A stretch of 39,366 bases of DNA from Gnetum montanum (lineage: Eukaryota; Streptophyta; Gnetopsida; Gnetales; Gnetaceae). Position numbers and translations under genes: made by a program. This document shows, one piece after another, positions 12,054 through 23,603 of this stretch (the first letter of the stretch is position 1; each line of letters opens with the position of its first letter). Location of the stretch: the NCBI GenBank assembly GCA_015680685.1, contig MNCI01024352.1:1053623-1092988 (forward strand), in the 5' to 3' direction. The notes beneath the pieces are model-generated. The model worked only from the letters and a program-made list of their open reading frames with translations. It did no database searches and had not been told where the DNA came from.

Positions 12054-12260
12054 GAACACAAACTAACAAAGGTAAATTTGGAAATATCAAGGTTGGAAAG
12101 AGAAAATAGGAATCTATCCATGCAGGAAGTTAGATTAATCTAGTAGCAAATAATAGTAAAGATTTCTACTTGAAAATACAAGGCAAAATAGGTTGATGTA
12201 TCAAGAACATTAAAAGGATTAGGTTGGCTTGCAGCAGAAGATCAACAAAAAAGAAATTAA
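12054..12260 (+). pseudogene. Continuation of the decayed frame split by element B
   Basis: After the target duplication, the plus strand reads GAA CAC AAA CTA in phase with the frame ending at 7109. It gives EHKLTKVNLEISRLEREN and NLSMQEVRLI before two stops. Regularly spaced Leu/Ile among charged residues suggests a coiled coil. Further on the frame degrades. It is the right half of the sequence interrupted by element B; the family is unknown. Confidence 0.4.
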
Positions 12261-13849
12261 AATGACCAAGACCAATCTTAGACTAAGCTTGAGCATGGTA
12301 GCACAAACAAGTACTTTAGATGAAGTGAATGTAATTGGTTAGGTTGGTTAGGCTAAACTTAAAATGATAGATCTATATATCAAATGCATCACTCAGTACT
12401 TAGAATTTGCTAATCTACACTACTCAAATTTGGTCATCGTCATAGTAAGCAAGACTTAAAATGAGATGGAGAAGTAGCTTGCAACAACATTTTCACTCTT
12501 TTACCATGAATGTCAAATTCATAAACAAACCAAGAGCAAACTACAAATAGATTTTGTAAAGTTGTATTTCTAAAAGACTAAATGTACAAGACCAAGGAAT
12601 GTAACTAAAACCCTTTTGCACCATATGAACAACTATCAAGAATACAAGTAGCAAGTGGAAGAATTGAAGATGAAATGTTGTGTGTTTGTTACCTAGTATG
12701 TCAATGTCAATAAGATCTTCCTGACTCTACCGTATCCATTGGATGTCCCAATCAAACTAAATATCACAAATCATACTTGTGTTATTGTATGATTCTAAAC
12801 CTTTATAACTAACTCATGTATTTTTTTTAAGAAGATTTAATAAAGAATGATGATGAATTTTAGAATTCTTGATAAGGAACTTTTGGAATTAATTTAAATT
12901 ATATTAAATGTTCAAAGAATTGATAAAATAATGAGAATAAAGATTGCTAAATTTGTTGAGAGACTAATGATGTTGATGATTGATGAAATTTGATGAGAAA
13001 CCAATGTTGAAATGGTGCTAGAAAAAATAGAACAATGTTGAATTATAAAAAGTGAGAAAATGATACAATGTGAGAGAAATAATGAGAGTTGGAGACTTCA
13101 TAAATTTGTATACAATATTTGTTCTTTGAGTGCTACACTCATTACAACATGGTATGGCCTTTACATTTATAGAAAATCATTAAGACCATATTAGGGAATA
13201 ATGAAAATTCAATCGCCACTAACAATAATGAATAAATTCTAAAGAATAATAATGAATTAGAAACATAAACAAGTACATTCAACCATCAATTCATAAAATT
13301 GATATTTTACAATCATTTTTTTTAGCACTACTTTATAATAAAAAATTCATTTAAAACATTGGTTCCTTGCATTACACACAAGTAATAATAGCTTGGACAA
13401 TAGATGACTCATGAATATATGAAGAAAAGCTTTGAGATATCAACAACATGTCATAGTTAAAGGAAAAGAATCACCACCACCTCAAACCAAATGCATCAAC
13501 CTTTTTTACAACATTTTCAAAGAATTTTTGAAGATTTCTGAAGACTATTATAAATTTTTTTTTGTTTTCTATAATTCCAATGTTTGTAAAATGTACACCA
13601 CTTAAGTATTTTATTAAGAAACACTTGTAATTTTATAATGGTGTTAGTTAGTTAGATGAGTCAATGTTACCCCATAAATTTTATGATCAAACTTTGTGCA
13701 TTTTGTATAACTTAAGAACAAGTCTTAAGTAAGTTGTAGAAATAGGATGAAGTATAAAACATCTAATAAATAATATGTTTAATATGATGATGCATCAACA
13801 AAGATGTGCCAACTCACAATTCACCCATCACTATAAATACATGCCATTC
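12261..13849. other. AT-rich sequence without recognised genes
   Basis: No frame longer than about 60 codons and no repeat structure was recognised. Short coding-like runs near 12280-12700 may be more of the decayed sequence to the left. An N lies just beyond, at 13866. Confidence 0.5.
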
Positions 13850-15495
13850 GTTGCATTTATAACACNTAAGGACATTGATCATGTTAAATGTAGCAAGGAG
13901 GTAGATAAAATAATTTTAATAAAAGAAAATAGAATTTTCGATAGGTGGAAAAAAAATATTTCCAATAATTATTAAATTAATAATTGTAAAGAAAATACAT
14001 TCAAAAAGAAAAATCAAATTTTGGATTAGAAAATGAATTTCCCTTCTCTAAGTTGAAGACAACCTGATCAAAGATGAAAATGGAAAAGCTATTAGACTAA
14101 ATAAAATTCCTGTAAAAGATTTTAAAGCATCGGAAGATACAGGAGTGTCAAGGCTAACATAATTATTTAATAAAATTTTAAAGGATGGAGAAGTACCCAA
14201 TAATTAGAGAAAAATCGTTACTATTCTCATCTACAAAAATAAAGAAGATGTATAAAATTGTGTAAACTAAAGAGGGATCAAGCTAATGGGTCATATTATG
14301 AAGCTTTGGGAAAGAGTCATAGAGCAACATCTCAGACTTGAATCAATCATATCATAAAATCAATTTTGATTTATACTTGGAAGGTCTAATATAGAGGCTA
14401 TTTTCTTGACATGACAATTGATGAAGAAATTTAGAAAATATAGAGAAAATATACATATGATCTTTATTAACTTAGAAAAAACATATGACATATTGCCTAA
14501 AGGTATTATTTGGTGGGCTTTGTGGAGAAGAAAGATCTCTAATAAATATATTAAATTGATTCAAGATATGTATGAAGGACCTATCACTAAAATTAGAATA
14601 GCTTGTGGAACCACATTTGAATTTTCAAATTACAATTGGTCTACATCAAGGGTATGTGCTTAGCCTATACTTATTTTCTATTGTCATGGATAAATTAACA
14701 AAGAAAATATAAGCTGAAATCCTTTAGTGTATGCTTTTTAGAGATGATTTTGTGTGGGTGGATATAGCTTCATAAAATATTGCTTCTAAAATGGAGAATT
14801 TGAGACATGCTCTAGAATCAAAAATCTTACAAATTAGTAGAAGTAAGACAAAATATATAGCATGAAATTTCAATAACAACATAAATAGTGTTGAAATAGA
14901 AGTGACAATTCAAGGTCAATGAGTCCCTCACTATAAATAGTTTCACTACCTATGAGTAATGCTTCAATAATATGGTAAAATTGATAAATATATAAGAAAT
15001 AAGATCGAAGAAAGATGGTCTTAATGAAGACAAGCTAGTGATGTTCTATGTGATAAAAGAATTCTGATAAAACTAAATGGAAAATTTTACAAGACAACAA
15101 TTAGGCCTTCTATTTTATATGGTGTTGAATATTATGTAATACAAAGGAAGTATGAATAACAAGTTAGTGTGGTAGAAATGTAAATGCTTAGATGGATGTT
15201 GAATATTATCAGAAGAAATAAACTACTTAGTATAGACATTCAAGGAAGACTTGGAATAGCTTCTATTTCAAATAAGTTGTAGGAATAACACCTTACATGG
15301 GTTGGTAATGTGCAAAGAACATTAGATAATGAGCCTATAAATAAAGTTCATTGTATCATTATTCCAAGAAATCCATTTTTAAAAAAAGATCAAAGAAGAC
15401 ATGCATAAAATGATTAAAGAGGATTTTAAAAAATTGCAAATAAACAAGGATTTAAATCTTCATAGAAATGAATGGGAAAAAAAGAACCTATATAG
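13850..15495 (+). pseudogene. Decayed LINE retrotransposon (RT to C-terminus)
   Basis: Frame-hopping plus-strand translation recovers the order of a plant L1-type LINE. First comes an RWKKNISN-like segment (about 13940). Next are GVSRLT...LFNKILKDGEVP (about 14140) and RGIKLMGHIMKLWERVIEQ (about 14275). The reverse transcriptase core follows: FINLEKTYDILPKGIIWWAL (14460-14520), YIKLIQDMYEG, and the FADD-type catalytic motif altered to FRDD (about 14740). A C-terminal part then reads MLRWMLNIIRR, with HLTWVGNVQR and a final RNEWEKKN ending at a TAG at 15493-15495. Stops and frameshifts are frequent, so the copy is dead. It is 5'-truncated (no endonuclease seen), as is common for LINEs. No poly(A) tail or target duplication was found. 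Confidence 0.82.
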
Positions 15496-18262
15496 CTAAC
15501 CTAATTTTTTTTGGGACAAGTCTAGAATGATGATGGTAATCATGCATATTAAATCATAGTGGAATGAGCATGACGTGATTGTTAGCATTAACTTCGCATT
15601 AGCTTAGTATTCCTAGTGCTTAGGAACTTGATACATCCAACAATGTTATAACTAGGTAATCTTAGAAATTAGTGAGAATATCCAAGAACATGATCATAGC
15701 TTGTGGATTGAACACCTATCACTCATAGGCTAAATTATGATTAAATTTTCTCAATTTAATTAATTAAATGATTAAATATGATTTCATTATTTACATAAAA
15801 TTAGATGATGGTCATAAAAACATCAATGATCATATGCCTTAATTATACTTAACTACACAAGCTAAAGAACCACTACAAGTATAGTTAGGAGGACAATAAG
15901 CTATAATCACCTAAGTAGGTTAAACACTACTACTAGTCTATGGACAAATTATAACATGGTCTACTTCGATGCTTGTAGATTATATAGTTAGATGTTGGGC
16001 ATATTCATTGCTCATTAGGTAGTATTGAGATATAAAAGTTTTGTTTTGGCTATATATCCTAGAGGTATATATAGTCATCTAGTTCTAAATTCAATAACCT
16101 ACTCTTTTAAGTTGTATTTGTACTTATTACTTTTTCTTTATATATCACACAAACCTCAATAAGTTAGGAGGGATTATAATTCTCATGAGATGGAACCTAC
16201 ATAAGAACACCTCTCTATTGCATGTAGATAAGTGCATCTTGATGATTTATGGTTCCCACTAAAAAATAAGTAAAACTCAAGGACAAAAATATTATATTAT
16301 GTTTCTACAACTAAAATTTTATTACATTTCAATACACCCAAGGTATGTGTCAAAAAAATTAACTTTTGCAAAATATATCAATAGAAATAAATCTTAAATA
16401 CAATAGATGTTTCTAATAGTTAAAAGGTTTCCAAAATAACTATAATTTCTATTAAATTCCAAATAAATCCTATCCTATACATGGGATAAATCCCAAAATA
16501 ATCATAAAATATTCAAAAGATAACTCTAGTAGAGCTTTTTTATCATCTAAAATGTTCACCAACCAAAAAGCAAATTTAGTTGAAATTTCACTCAATTTCC
16601 ATAGAAAATAATGCAAATTCGGTGAAAATTTAGTATAACCCTAGCTTAATAATGAATTCAAATAAAATAAAAGCAAAAGACAAACTAAAAAATGAAAGTG
16701 TACAAAATCTTCAACAAAATAGGGTAAAATGAGAACTAGAAGAATTAAATGAGGCTTCTTAAAAAATGTTTGTAAAGCCTCCAACTTTCAAGTCTTCTTT
16801 CCCTCTACTCCCTTTCTTCAAGCTCTTGCAACTTTCTTTCTCTTCCTTGTCAATCTCATGTCTCTGTTATCCTTTAATTGAAGTCTAATATCAAGAAAGA
16901 GGAAAGATCTATTTATAGAGTGAATAGTAATATGTAAGATTATGTATATCTTAAATATGTGTAACTATGCATTATTTCTTTTGCTGCAATATTACATGAA
17001 AGTTGTACCCACATGAGTACCAAAAATACACTTATCATTCAAAATGTATGGTGGGTGAAACACAAAATTTTGGTATAAGACATTTTTAATATTAAACATT
17101 GAGCAATCTCTTCATAAGCCAATTTTTTCTTCATCCTAGCTTATGGGATTTACACCCCAAAAATTCAATTCAAATAACCATAACTCAAGATCTAACTACA
17201 CAAATATTCTAGAAGTCTCCAACTCTACATTAAACAAAAAGAAGAAAAATCAAGATTTTTTTAAAGAATTGTCAAATTTGAAGAAAAATAAAATAAAATT
17301 AAATTTCTTTAAAAATTGGTAATGTTTCTTCTTATAAATAGTGATATTTTTCTTTTTCCAAAAAATAATGAAAAATCTAAAAGTAACTTTTTAAAATTCT
17401 TTTTTCTAAGCCAAGAAAAGCCTTATAAAATCCTAGTTCATTCCCATGATAAATGAATAAATGATAAGACTCCAACCCCTATAAATATTGTTCTAATAGA
17501 TAAAGAGAACTCATGGTTTGCATAGAGGACTCTTTACTTATATCAAAATGTTTCAACTGTAAGCATAAGACAATTGCAACATAGAGTGAATGTCATTCAA
17601 AATACCTCTCTCCTTAAGCATTGAATACCTATTTCAAAATTAATAAAACATGTTCTATTATTTTAATAGAAATTAAATTTTTATTATTATTTTACTATTA
17701 ATTAAAAATTCTTATTACTTGCATTTCTTTCGTTCCTCTCTTTTACAACATTTTCTATGTCCAAGGATTATCAAACTTGAAATAAATTGATCTAAATACC
17801 TCACCTTAAGGGCTAACTACCTAAAAGGCAAGGTAAGGCTTATCCATAGGAAATTTTCAAGGCCTAAAAAACCTTAGAGCTTTTTGTCAATACAATGGGG
17901 AATCCCTATAAGATGGAGGCGTAGGGAAAGGCAAGGGATTATTAATGGGAGACTTGTAAGAAAACCATACTCCATGAGGAATTTTTCCCAAAAGTAATTG
18001 GTCATTTGATTGAATTATTCCCTATTTAGAGTTGGTAAATATACTTTAGTAGAAATATATGTAGCAAGCTAAGTACACATGAAATTACATAAATTTTTGC
18101 AATGCATAAACTTCTAGGAGTAACATATCAAACTCAAAAAAATAAAATACATATTGAGTTTTAGCTTTCAGTTTGAATGTATTTAGTTAAAGTTATTGCT
18201 GCACATATTCCAACCTTCCTAATGGTTCTAGCCCTAAGCCTCACATCTATATAACAAGATTA
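15496..18262. other. Long AT-rich stretch, no gene seen
   Basis: No coding region, RNA gene or clear element boundary was found. The sequence is AT-rich, with short pyrimidine-rich patches (for example 16790-16850). It may be very old repeat sequence, but I cannot assign it. Confidence 0.5.
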
Positions 18263-18346
18263 ACACTTAAAATGTATTAAAAAGTAGCTTGAATAACATC
18301 ATTGACACTTAAAATGTATTAAAAAGTAGCTTGAATAACATCATTA
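18263..18346. repeat. Two-copy tandem repeat, 42 bp
   Basis: The unit beginning ACACTTAAAATGTATT and ending ACATCATTG/A occurs at 18263-18304 and again at 18305-18346, nearly identical. It lies in non-coding sequence. Confidence 0.9.
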
Positions 18347-19594
18347 ACCCTTAAAGGACCTTAAAAGTACATTAAAAACTGACTTAAGTAAATTTATCCT
18401 TAAACTTATGTTGCTCTGCAAAAGAGGGAATTGAGTGCTTTTAATATGAAGATTATCTATCTAATGTTAATTTCAAAACATTACTAGTCAAGAAAAAGAA
18501 AAATTTTTAAAAACTATAAATTACCAACACTTTAAATAACAATTATAAAGTACTAGATACAAGCAATAAATCAAATCTTTCTGTACCTTAACCTATGTTA
18601 ATTAGATAAAAGTAAACAGTTGTAGCAAACAAGAAGCAATGGCAACAAGAACTAGCATCCATAGCTAGAAGGAACAACCATGTGCAAGTAGTAGCAATAA
18701 AAATGATGGGAAAGGAGATGAGAATAAGGAGATAAGAAATAAAGCTTTTGGTAAATTTACATTGATACCTTCTTTGTTGCTTTTGTACTCATTTTTATCT
18801 TAGAAGAAATGCAAGGATGCAATGTGTCTTTGTGCATGGAGGTTAAAGATACATGATCTTCAAACTCATCTTCAAAATCTCCTTTCAATCCTTGAATTTT
18901 TTTTAATTATGTTTATCTTCTTGTTGCCCCTCGTCAACCCTACTTATTTAAGCAAATAAAAATAATTAATAACTAAAATAAAATCGTTATCATTATTATT
19001 ATCATTATGTTAACCTCTTCAAACTAAAATGAAACCTCACAAGCAAGGGCCATGATGTGCGCAACGCTCACGGGCAAACGTTCCATTCTTACACCGAGAA
19101 CACTTTCAGGAATTGAAATTTGAAACGGCATTCAATGCTGCGTTGACGGGTAGAACACATGCACGTGTTCAATGCCAACAATGAGAAAGACAAAGAACGT
19201 GGATAGATAGACAGACGTTTGCACTTGGTCGGAAGGACGCCGGAGAGACAGGTTGGCCAGGAAGTCACTAAACTTACATTCTTACATAGTCCACTCACAC
19301 AGACAAACAGTTGGATGTTGAATTGAGATTTTTCGTGGAACATCAAACCACCCAGCTACATCAGTAACAGCTACACATGAACACAACCACATCCTCACTC
19401 TGCAACAAACTCCAATGGGATCACGCCATGCAGTATAACTCAATTATTTCTGTAATGATTGTAAGCACATTTCATCCCAAATATCCCCTCGGCTTCACGT
19501 TTTCTGTGATCCCTTCGGTTTATACACTGAATGAAAGTACGAAACCCACCTGAATTGACCCGTAACTCACCATCTGTGTCTGCTGCACGCCACT
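18347..19594. other. Non-coding sequence upstream of the DUF1685 gene
   Basis: Up to about 19020 this is AT-rich filler. From 19030 on, base composition shifts to a higher GC content with CpG dinucleotides (GTGCGCAACGCTCACGGG), as expected near a gene promoter. A TATA-like TTTATACACTGA lies at about 19518-19529, roughly 130 bp before the first ATG, and a pyrimidine run (CCCCTTTTTTTCC) lies at 19600-19612. These are weak promoter cues only. Confidence 0.4.
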
Positions 19595-19656
19595 TTTACC
19601 CCTTTTTTTCCTTTTTAAGTCCCCTTGCAATTACAGAACTGTGTGGGCAGGCACTC

Positions 19657-19698
19657 ATGCAGCAAAAATCATCAGAAGGGAGGAAGAAGAGAGAATGA
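19657..19698 (+). CDS. Short upstream ORF overlapping the DUF1685 start
   Basis: An ATG at 19657 opens a 13-codon frame (MQQKSSEGRKKRE). Its TGA stop (19696-19698) overlaps the main start codon (19695-19697) in an ATGA arrangement. If the transcript starts upstream of 19657, ribosomes would meet this ORF first, and the gene could depend on reinitiation or leaky scanning. Whether the mRNA includes it is not known. Confidence 0.4.
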   Translation: MQQKSSEGRKKRE

Positions 19699-19967
19699 AG
19701 ACAACAATGATTATCACAGAGCAGCAGCTTCTTGAAGTGAAGGGTTTTATGGATTTGGGATTTGATATCGCCAATCCTGACATGCTCAGCCCCAGAGTCA
19801 TGCAGCTTATTCCTGGGCTGAAGCTGTTGCAGCTTCAGCAACTCATAAAGGACAAGAAAAATGGCGAGGCTGTGGATGTGGTTGCAGATAAGCTCATTAA
19901 GGATTATCTCAGGCAATGGGCTCGCTGTGTTGCTCGTAAAGCTGTGTTAAGTGGTGCCTCTTCATGA
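19695..19967 (+). CDS. DUF1685-family protein, 90 aa
   Basis: This is the only convincing host gene. The product starts MKTTMIITEQQ and is 90 residues long. The first half (about residues 8-40) reads EQQLLEVKGFMDLGFDI, then MQLIPGLKLLQLQ. This matches the DUF1685 pattern of an acidic E/D-L-x-E-L-K-G, a DLGF core and a following LPAL-like motif. The C-terminus, KDYLRQWARCVARKAV (about residues 69-84), matches the family's ending with LR-x-W-A and VA. The frame stays open 54 bp further upstream, but 19641 is a GTG; 19695 is the first in-frame ATG, with G at -3. No intron is needed, and no signal peptide or membrane segment is seen. The molecular function of DUF1685 proteins is unknown to me. 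This copy is shorter than the members I know, which usually carry a longer N-terminus. The family call rests on motif recognition without a search. Confidence 0.68.
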   Translation: MKTTMIITEQQLLEVKGFMDLGFDIANPDMLSPRVMQLIPGLKLLQLQQLIKDKKNGEAVDVVADKLIKDYLRQWARCVARKAVLSGASS

Positions 19968-20576
19968 TGTTCATTTTGTGTAATACAGGGGTTTTGAGCT
20001 ACTTTTCAGCACTTCTCTATCATTATGTGCTTTTGTTTTTTTGTGTGTTGGGGGTGGGTGGGGATGTTTTGGTACAGATTATTATGATCCTTTGAACTAA
20101 TCACATAGTTTTGGATGTGGGATTTTGAGTCATTGAAATACATGTTTCATGTTTCATTTTATGCAAATTACTCACTGTATCGATCAGGTATCTCTTACCA
20201 AAGTAAATATACCATTTGCAGCTATATAGCATATTATAAAACTGTCTTGGCTTTCTGGTTTCGTGTTTTTCATTGTCATCAAAATTAGAAAGTGATACAA
20301 GGATGAGGACGAAAAATAATTTAGCTTTACATAATTAACTCTTAAATATATGGACTAAATATAATTTTATAAATGAAATATAATTTAATCATACATTTTT
20401 TCATGATTGGTAGTTAGCCTCTGAGCTAAAATTATATTTGTTTGATGAATTTTATTTGAAATCTTATCATTATAGACTTATCAGTGGATGGATGCATGTC
20501 TGCTACACCACCATCTTTTGGGTGCATGTATTGTTATGCATCAAATCTGATTCGTGGAAGCCAGAAATCGAGGGAG
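19968..20576. other. 3' flank of the DUF1685 gene
   Basis: After the TGA stop comes T-rich sequence with a (G)n-rich patch (GGGGGTGGGTGGGG, about 20050). A canonical AATAAA near the stop is not evident; an AT-rich region with ATTGAAATACA lies at about 20134. From 20280 to 20576 nothing was recognised. Confidence 0.4.
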
Positions 20577-21376
20577 GATTTGTGATTCTGAACGTACGTG
20601 TGCCTCAAAAAAAAGTGGGAACCCGCCAAGATTGCAATATCACCATTAAACTGAAGCAAGAAAATTTGCAAAGGTATGGAGGGCATTGAATCCATTTCTC
20701 CTTACTGGGGAGCCATAATCTGGCCAAACATATAACTTCTACAACAACCAAAATGACAACAATAAAATGAAACCCTTTTGTTACTCAATCCAATATTTCC
20801 AAAAATAAAATTAAGCCTTAAGCCTCAAGCCATAACCAAATTTATAACAAATCAGGTCTGTTAATACTTTTGTTCAATAACTACTTGTGAGTACCACCCT
20901 AGGGATTACCTGTGAGTAGGGCCACGTTGAAGATGACCGCACTATAAGAAGACACAACTTAACTAAACTAGGCACACCCAGTAACTCACCTCACCTACAA
21001 TAATCCAAAACTTTTCAAATGCTGGAAAATCGGCACTAGTCATGATGAAGGGGAAAGTAAAAACAGAGCATATGGCCAGGTGGGCTTTGTTGCTTTATAA
21101 GCAAACAGACTTTTCAAAAAAGTTGAACAAGCATCCATCCGTCCTCATGTTTATAACTCATGACCCATGACGATGACACTGTTTGACCCATGACGATGAC
21201 ACTGTTTTGTGTTTTCTTTTTTTCCGCAGAGATATGAGAAAAAGTTGCAAAAACCAGCAATGAACAATAAACACGTGTAAATGTGCGCTCCCAAAGGCAG
21301 GCAAATCCATGCAAATGCAATCTTTTTCACACACCCCATCCAAAACTTGATTTCCGTATGACCCATACATGCCCCT

Positions 21377-21444
21377 TCGGCCTTCAGTTACCATAGTTGT
21401 TAGCAGATCTTCGGCCTTCAGTTACCATAGTTGTTAGCAGATCT
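21377..21444. repeat. 34-bp tandem duplication at the Copia junction
   Basis: The unit TCGGCCTTCAGTTACCATAG plus TTGTTAGCAGATCT occurs at 21377-21410 and 21411-21444. It joins arm sequence (the first 20 bases) to the terminus of the Copia LTR, so the insertion junction itself was duplicated. Confidence 0.85.
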
Positions 21445-21828
21445 TGCAGCAAAATATGAAACGAGATGAAAATAAAAAGCAGTTGAACAACAGGTAATTG
21501 CAGAAAAATCTTATTATCAACAACGGAAATAACAAGCTTCTCTCTTCATCATAAGGAGAGAACAAGAAGAAGCCTCTCTCTCATGCAATGGGAGAACTCT
21601 TACCTCTGACAATTTATGATGGATCCCAGGGCAGACTTAAATAGCTTCACCCGGGTTACAAAATTGGAAACAGCAAAAATTAACTGAAATAGAACTTTTA
21701 GAAGTCTGATGTTATCTTTAAGGAAAATTCAAAAAACTATCCACAATAGAAACGGAAAGTGCAGTTTATGAATTAGCAATTGCTAGTTCAGTGTTGTAAT
21801 CTACCGCTTTAGTTAGTTGTTTCCAACA
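21432..21828 (-). repeat. 3' LTR of the Copia element
   Basis: This 397-bp LTR reads on the minus strand from TGTTGGAAACAACTAAC to GATCTGCTAACA, with the canonical TG...CA ends and the short inverted ends TGTT/AACA. A TATA-like CTATTTAAG lies at about 21640. It directly follows a typical polypurine tract. No partner LTR exists in the window. Confidence 0.85.
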
Positions 21829-21846
21829 ATCTCCCACTTGGAGATT
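21829..21846 (-). other. Polypurine tract of the Copia element
   Basis: On the minus strand CCAAGTGGGAGATT lies immediately before the LTR start TGTTGG. This is the widespread plant Copia plus-strand priming site. Confidence 0.85.
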
Positions 21847-21896
21847 TGGATTGAGGATCAATCAGATCTCCACAGCATCCTTTCTACCTGACCATT

Positions 21897-23603
21897 CTAT
21901 GTTATTGCTAGGCCATATGAGGATCTACTCCAGGAAAACTTGTCCATGTTAATTGGCTTGGTCAGAACATCTGCAAGATTATCCTTGGTGTGTATCTTCT
22001 GCATAGCCACACTTCCATCTTCTACTACGTTACGAACAAAGTGAAATTGTACACCTATGTGTTTAGTCCTTGAATGAAAAGCTGGATTCTTTGCAATATG
22101 TAAGGTGCTTTGATTATCCTCTGACAACCTTTGAATCCAAATGGCTTCCTTGCAAGCTTGGGTAGCTGCCATGTATTCTGCTTCTGTTGTAGATAATGCG
22201 ACTACTGTTTGCAATCTTGATACCCAACTAATAGCTCCTCCTACAAGTGTAAACACATAACTTGTAGTAGATTTTCTTTTATCTGGATCACCTGCAAAAT
22301 CTGAATCCACATAACCTTTAATAGTAAATTCAGATCCTCCATAACATAATGCAACATCTGAGGTACCCTTAATGTATCTCAGGATTCTCTTAACAACACT
22401 CCAATGCTCTGGTCCAGGGTTTGCCATGTACCGACTGACTACTCCCACTACTTGTGCAATGTCTGGTCTTGTACAAATCATAGCAAACATTAAGCTTCCC
22501 ACTGCTGATGCATATGGTACTCGAGACATCTCATTCCTCTCTACTTCAGTGCTAGGACACATCTCGGAGGATAATTTGAAATTAACAGGAAGTGGGGTAG
22601 ATATTGGCTTACAATCTTGCATGTTGAAGCGTCGCAAGATCTTACCCAAGTAATTTTTCTGAGAAAGCCAAAGCTTCTTGTTATTTTTGTCTCGGTGAAG
22701 TTGCATCCCTAGAATCTTGTTTGCTGGTCCCAAGTCTTTCATATCAAATTCCCTAGCCAACTGTGCCTTCAATTCTTGGATTTGCTCTTTGTTGGGACCT
22801 ACAACCAACATGTCATCCACATACAATAGCAAAATGATGAAATCTTCATCAAACCTCTTGAAATACGTACAAGGGTCTGCATTGAGTCTATTGTACCCAA
22901 GGCTCATGATATACGAGTCAAATCTCTTGTACCAACACCTTGGCGCCTGTTTGAGACTGTACAGAGATTTGTTCAACCTGCAAACCAAGTTCTCTTTGCC
23001 TTCTTCTGCAAAACCTTCTGGTTGGAGCATATAAATCTCTTCTTCAAGATCTCCATGCAGAAAAGCAGTTTTCACATCTAGTTGTTCTAGATGTAGATCA
23101 AATGTAGCACACATTGCTAGGACTACTCTGACTGTTGTAAGTCTAACCACAGGAGAAAATATCTCATTGAAGTCAATTCCTTCTTTTTGAGCATATCCCT
23201 TTACCACCAATCTTGCACGATATCGCTCCACTTGGTCATTACTATCACGTTTGATCTTGTAGACCCATTTGTTTCCAATAGCCTTTCTTCCTTGTGGTAG
23301 TGTAACAAGATCCCATGTCTTGTTTTTGTGTAAAGCTTCAATCTCCTCTTGCATTGCTACCATCCACAAAGACACATCTGGACTTTTGAGAGCTTCATGT
23401 AAAGTTGAGGGCTCTCCATCCTCTCTTAAAAGGCAATATGCAACATTACTTTCAATAACATAATCTGAGTGCCAAGTTGGTGATCTTTTTACCCGAGATG
23501 ACCGACGAACTTCATTAGCTTCAAACTTGACTGGTCCTGTCTCTTCACACATTGATGTTGCTTCAAAAGGAACTGGATCTTCAACTTTTGTCTTATCTTC
23601 TAC
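21897..23603 (-). pseudogene. pol: Copia reverse transcriptase and RNase H
   Basis: The frame runs from just after a TAG (23604-23606) to 21897. The reverse transcriptase (RVT_2 type) begins at about MVAMQEEIEALHKNKTWDLV. It contains KWVYKIKRD, RYRARLVVKGYAQ, QLDVKTAFLHGDLEEEIYM and KSLYSLKQAPRCWY. The catalytic YVDDM motif lies in LLLYVDDMLVVG (about 22800). RNase H retains YVDSDFAGD and STTEAEYMA. The next part reads IQRLSEDNQSTLHIAKNP, about 15 residues shorter between QRL and DNQS than the Copia relatives I know, which suggests an in-frame deletion near 22110-22135 close to an active-site Asp. The frame ends shortly after ADVLTKPI, as is normal for Copia. The RT looks intact; RNase H is probably impaired. 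Confidence 0.93.

Noticed and set aside
19641-19694. Extended start of the DUF1685 protein at 19641
   Set aside because: The codon at 19641 is GTG, not ATG; in a plant gene the first in-frame ATG, 19695, is the better start.
19596-19916. Minus-strand frame opposite the DUF1685 gene
   Set aside because: It is the antisense of the DUF1685 coding region, with no recognisable domain.
22372-23463. Plus-strand frames inside the Copia element
   Set aside because: They are antisense shadows of the reverse transcriptase and RNase H frame.
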